This document shows positions 13,053 to 13,934 of a DNA stretch of 13,934 nt, piece by piece. Within the stretch, counting starts at the first letter, position 1. Each line of letters opens with the position of its first letter. The DNA comes from UBA1563 sp041667115 (GTDB lineage Bacteria > Bacteroidota > Ignavibacteria > Ignavibacteriales > Ignavibacteriaceae). The notes under the pieces were generated by a model that worked only from the letters and a program-made list of their open reading frames with translations, had not been told where the DNA came from and did no database searches. The DNA is taken from positions 1 through 13,934 of the forward strand of contig JBAYFO010000075.1 of assembly GCA_041667115.1 (NCBI GenBank), given 5' to 3'. A program made the position numbers and the translations under genes.

Positions 13053-13880
13053 TCAATCATTTACAAGATTAACTAAGTCAATTCTTTCTATTTTTGTCCA
13101 GAAACCCCGATATAGGTCACATAAAGGCAGTAGTGATATAGAAATTGATTCACTACAATTCACAATTTCTCCTTTAGGATTTATAAATTCAACGCTAACA
13201 TTAGCGTTTACTTTTATTTTTTCATGAATTATATTTTTTGTTCTTGCAGCTATTTGTGCTTCATTCATCGGAGAAAACGGGAATATTGGAAAAACTAACT
13301 TAAACTGGATTATTTTTTTAAGTGCTAATTTAACAGGAAATACTATTTCATTATCCTCAAGATCTAATGAATCTGAAAGCATGAAATTAAATGGTTGCTT
13401 GAAATGAATATTTCCATTAACAGAAATTATATTTACTGAAGTCTCACCAATATTTTCAATTCTTAAAAATAAGGATAATTGAGTATTAGGTAAGACTCTT
13501 TCTCTTTGATTATTATTTTCATCAGTAGGATATAAAGTATCAGTCAGATCAATGTTCCTTTTTTTTTCTACATCCCATTTTCCAAATTTATAATGATATT
13601 CGTTCCCTTCAACAAAACTCACTTGCACTTTCGAAGTGAGAATCTTATCAAGTATTGATTGAGGTATCTGTTCTATGAGACCATTATAAATTTTGTAAGA
13701 CGCCCAAACAACTCCTATGATTGCTATGAGTATATATATAAAATATGGAGGTGAAAACTTTGGGAATATTATTTGGACAAACACAAACAATACATCTAAT
13801 GATAAAATAATCCATAAAATCCATTCCTTAAAAAGCAGTTTAAGGAATTTAATAACAGTGATATCAGCTAAATTTTTCAT
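13053..13880 (-). CDS. Hypothetical two-TM membrane protein with soluble C-terminal domain
   Basis: A 275-aa protein, not recognised. After a 19-residue N terminus come TM1 (about 20-39, WILWIILSLDVLFVFVQIIF) and TM2 (about 45-62). The remaining 210 residues have alternating hydrophobic strands (LSLFLRIENIGETSVNIISV, then IVFPVKLALKKIIQFKLVF, then VNANVSVEFINPKGEIV), suggesting an immunoglobulin-like beta-sandwich, probably cytoplasmic if the N terminus is inside. No catalytic motif is seen. The ATG at 13880 is followed by a lysine-rich start typical of a membrane protein, with a good -7 box just upstream. It stands alone upstream of the palindrome at 12900-13033, like the other cassette genes. 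Small two-TM proteins of this style occur in anti-phage and toxin contexts, but no function can be assigned. Confidence 0.65.
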   Translation of the reverse strand: MKNLADITVIKFLKLLFKEWILWIILSLDVLFVFVQIIFPKFSPPYFIYILIAIIGVVWASYKIYNGLIEQIPQSILDKILTSKVQVSFVEGNEYHYKFGKWDVEKKRNIDLTDTLYPTDENNNQRERVLPNTQLSLFLRIENIGETSVNIISVNGNIHFKQPFNFMLSDSLDLEDNEIVFPVKLALKKIIQFKLVFPIFPFSPMNEAQIAARTKNIIHEKIKVNANVSVEFINPKGEIVNCSESISISLLPLCDLYRGFWTKIERIDLVNLVND

Positions 13881-13899
13881 TGTAATATGTTTAGGTAGT

Positions 13900-13907
13900 C
13901 AAATCTA
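13900..13907 (-). promoter_or_regulatory. Bacteroidetes-type -7 promoter box
   Basis: The minus strand reads TAGATTTG, matching TAnnTTTG, 19 nt before the ATG at 13880. A clear TTG at -33 is not seen in the 27 bases that remain upstream. The position suits transcription of the 13053 gene with a very short leader. Confidence 0.4.
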
Positions 13908-13934
13908 AGTTTTTTTAGGACGTGACATTTATAA

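Overview
The window looks like an accessory region of a Bacteroidota (Bacteroidetes-type) chromosome. The reasons are the low GC of most genes, sparse Shine-Dalgarno use, a TAnnTTTG-type -7 box at the right edge, and a degraded Fib_succ_major-type variable protein next to an Avd-like protein, a pair I associate with Bacteroidetes diversity-generating retroelements (DGRs). This assignment is inference. Every gene I accept is on the minus strand. No tRNA, rRNA, CRISPR array, integrase or reverse transcriptase is visible.

Bases 1-703 hold the 5' part of an IS3-family insertion sequence (orfA, then an orfB that is cut by the window edge and carries an in-frame stop). Its outer end cuts into a short reading frame beginning at 761.

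Bases 941-8155 form one compact minus-strand operon, read from right to left. The order is a LivH-type permease, a LivM permease fused to a LivG-type ATPase, a LivF-type ATPase, a lipoprotein substrate-binding protein of the branched-chain amino acid/urea/amide type, a two-TM membrane protein with a PLD-like cytoplasmic domain lacking HKD motifs, and a radical SAM enzyme. Junctions are overlaps or 1-79 nt gaps. The importer parts are recognisable, but their coupling to a membrane PLD-like protein and a radical SAM enzyme is not a pathway I know. This is the best candidate here for an undescribed functional unit.

Bases 8156-9058 have no intact gene. They contain a leader hairpin, a terminator-like hairpin, a 53-codon gene remnant and half of a palindromic element.

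Bases 9059-13880 are a patchwork of short genes separated by 80-135 bp imperfect palindromes that resemble integron attC sites or cassette-type repeats. The genes are a 271-aa unknown protein, a class I methyltransferase, a truncated Avd-like four-helix protein, a pseudogene of a DGR target protein, a GC-richer lipoprotein serine hydrolase of the beta-lactamase class C fold, and a two-TM unknown protein. The target pseudogene and Avd-like fragment lie side by side in the order expected of a DGR; the template repeat and reverse transcriptase are absent, so this is a decayed DGR.
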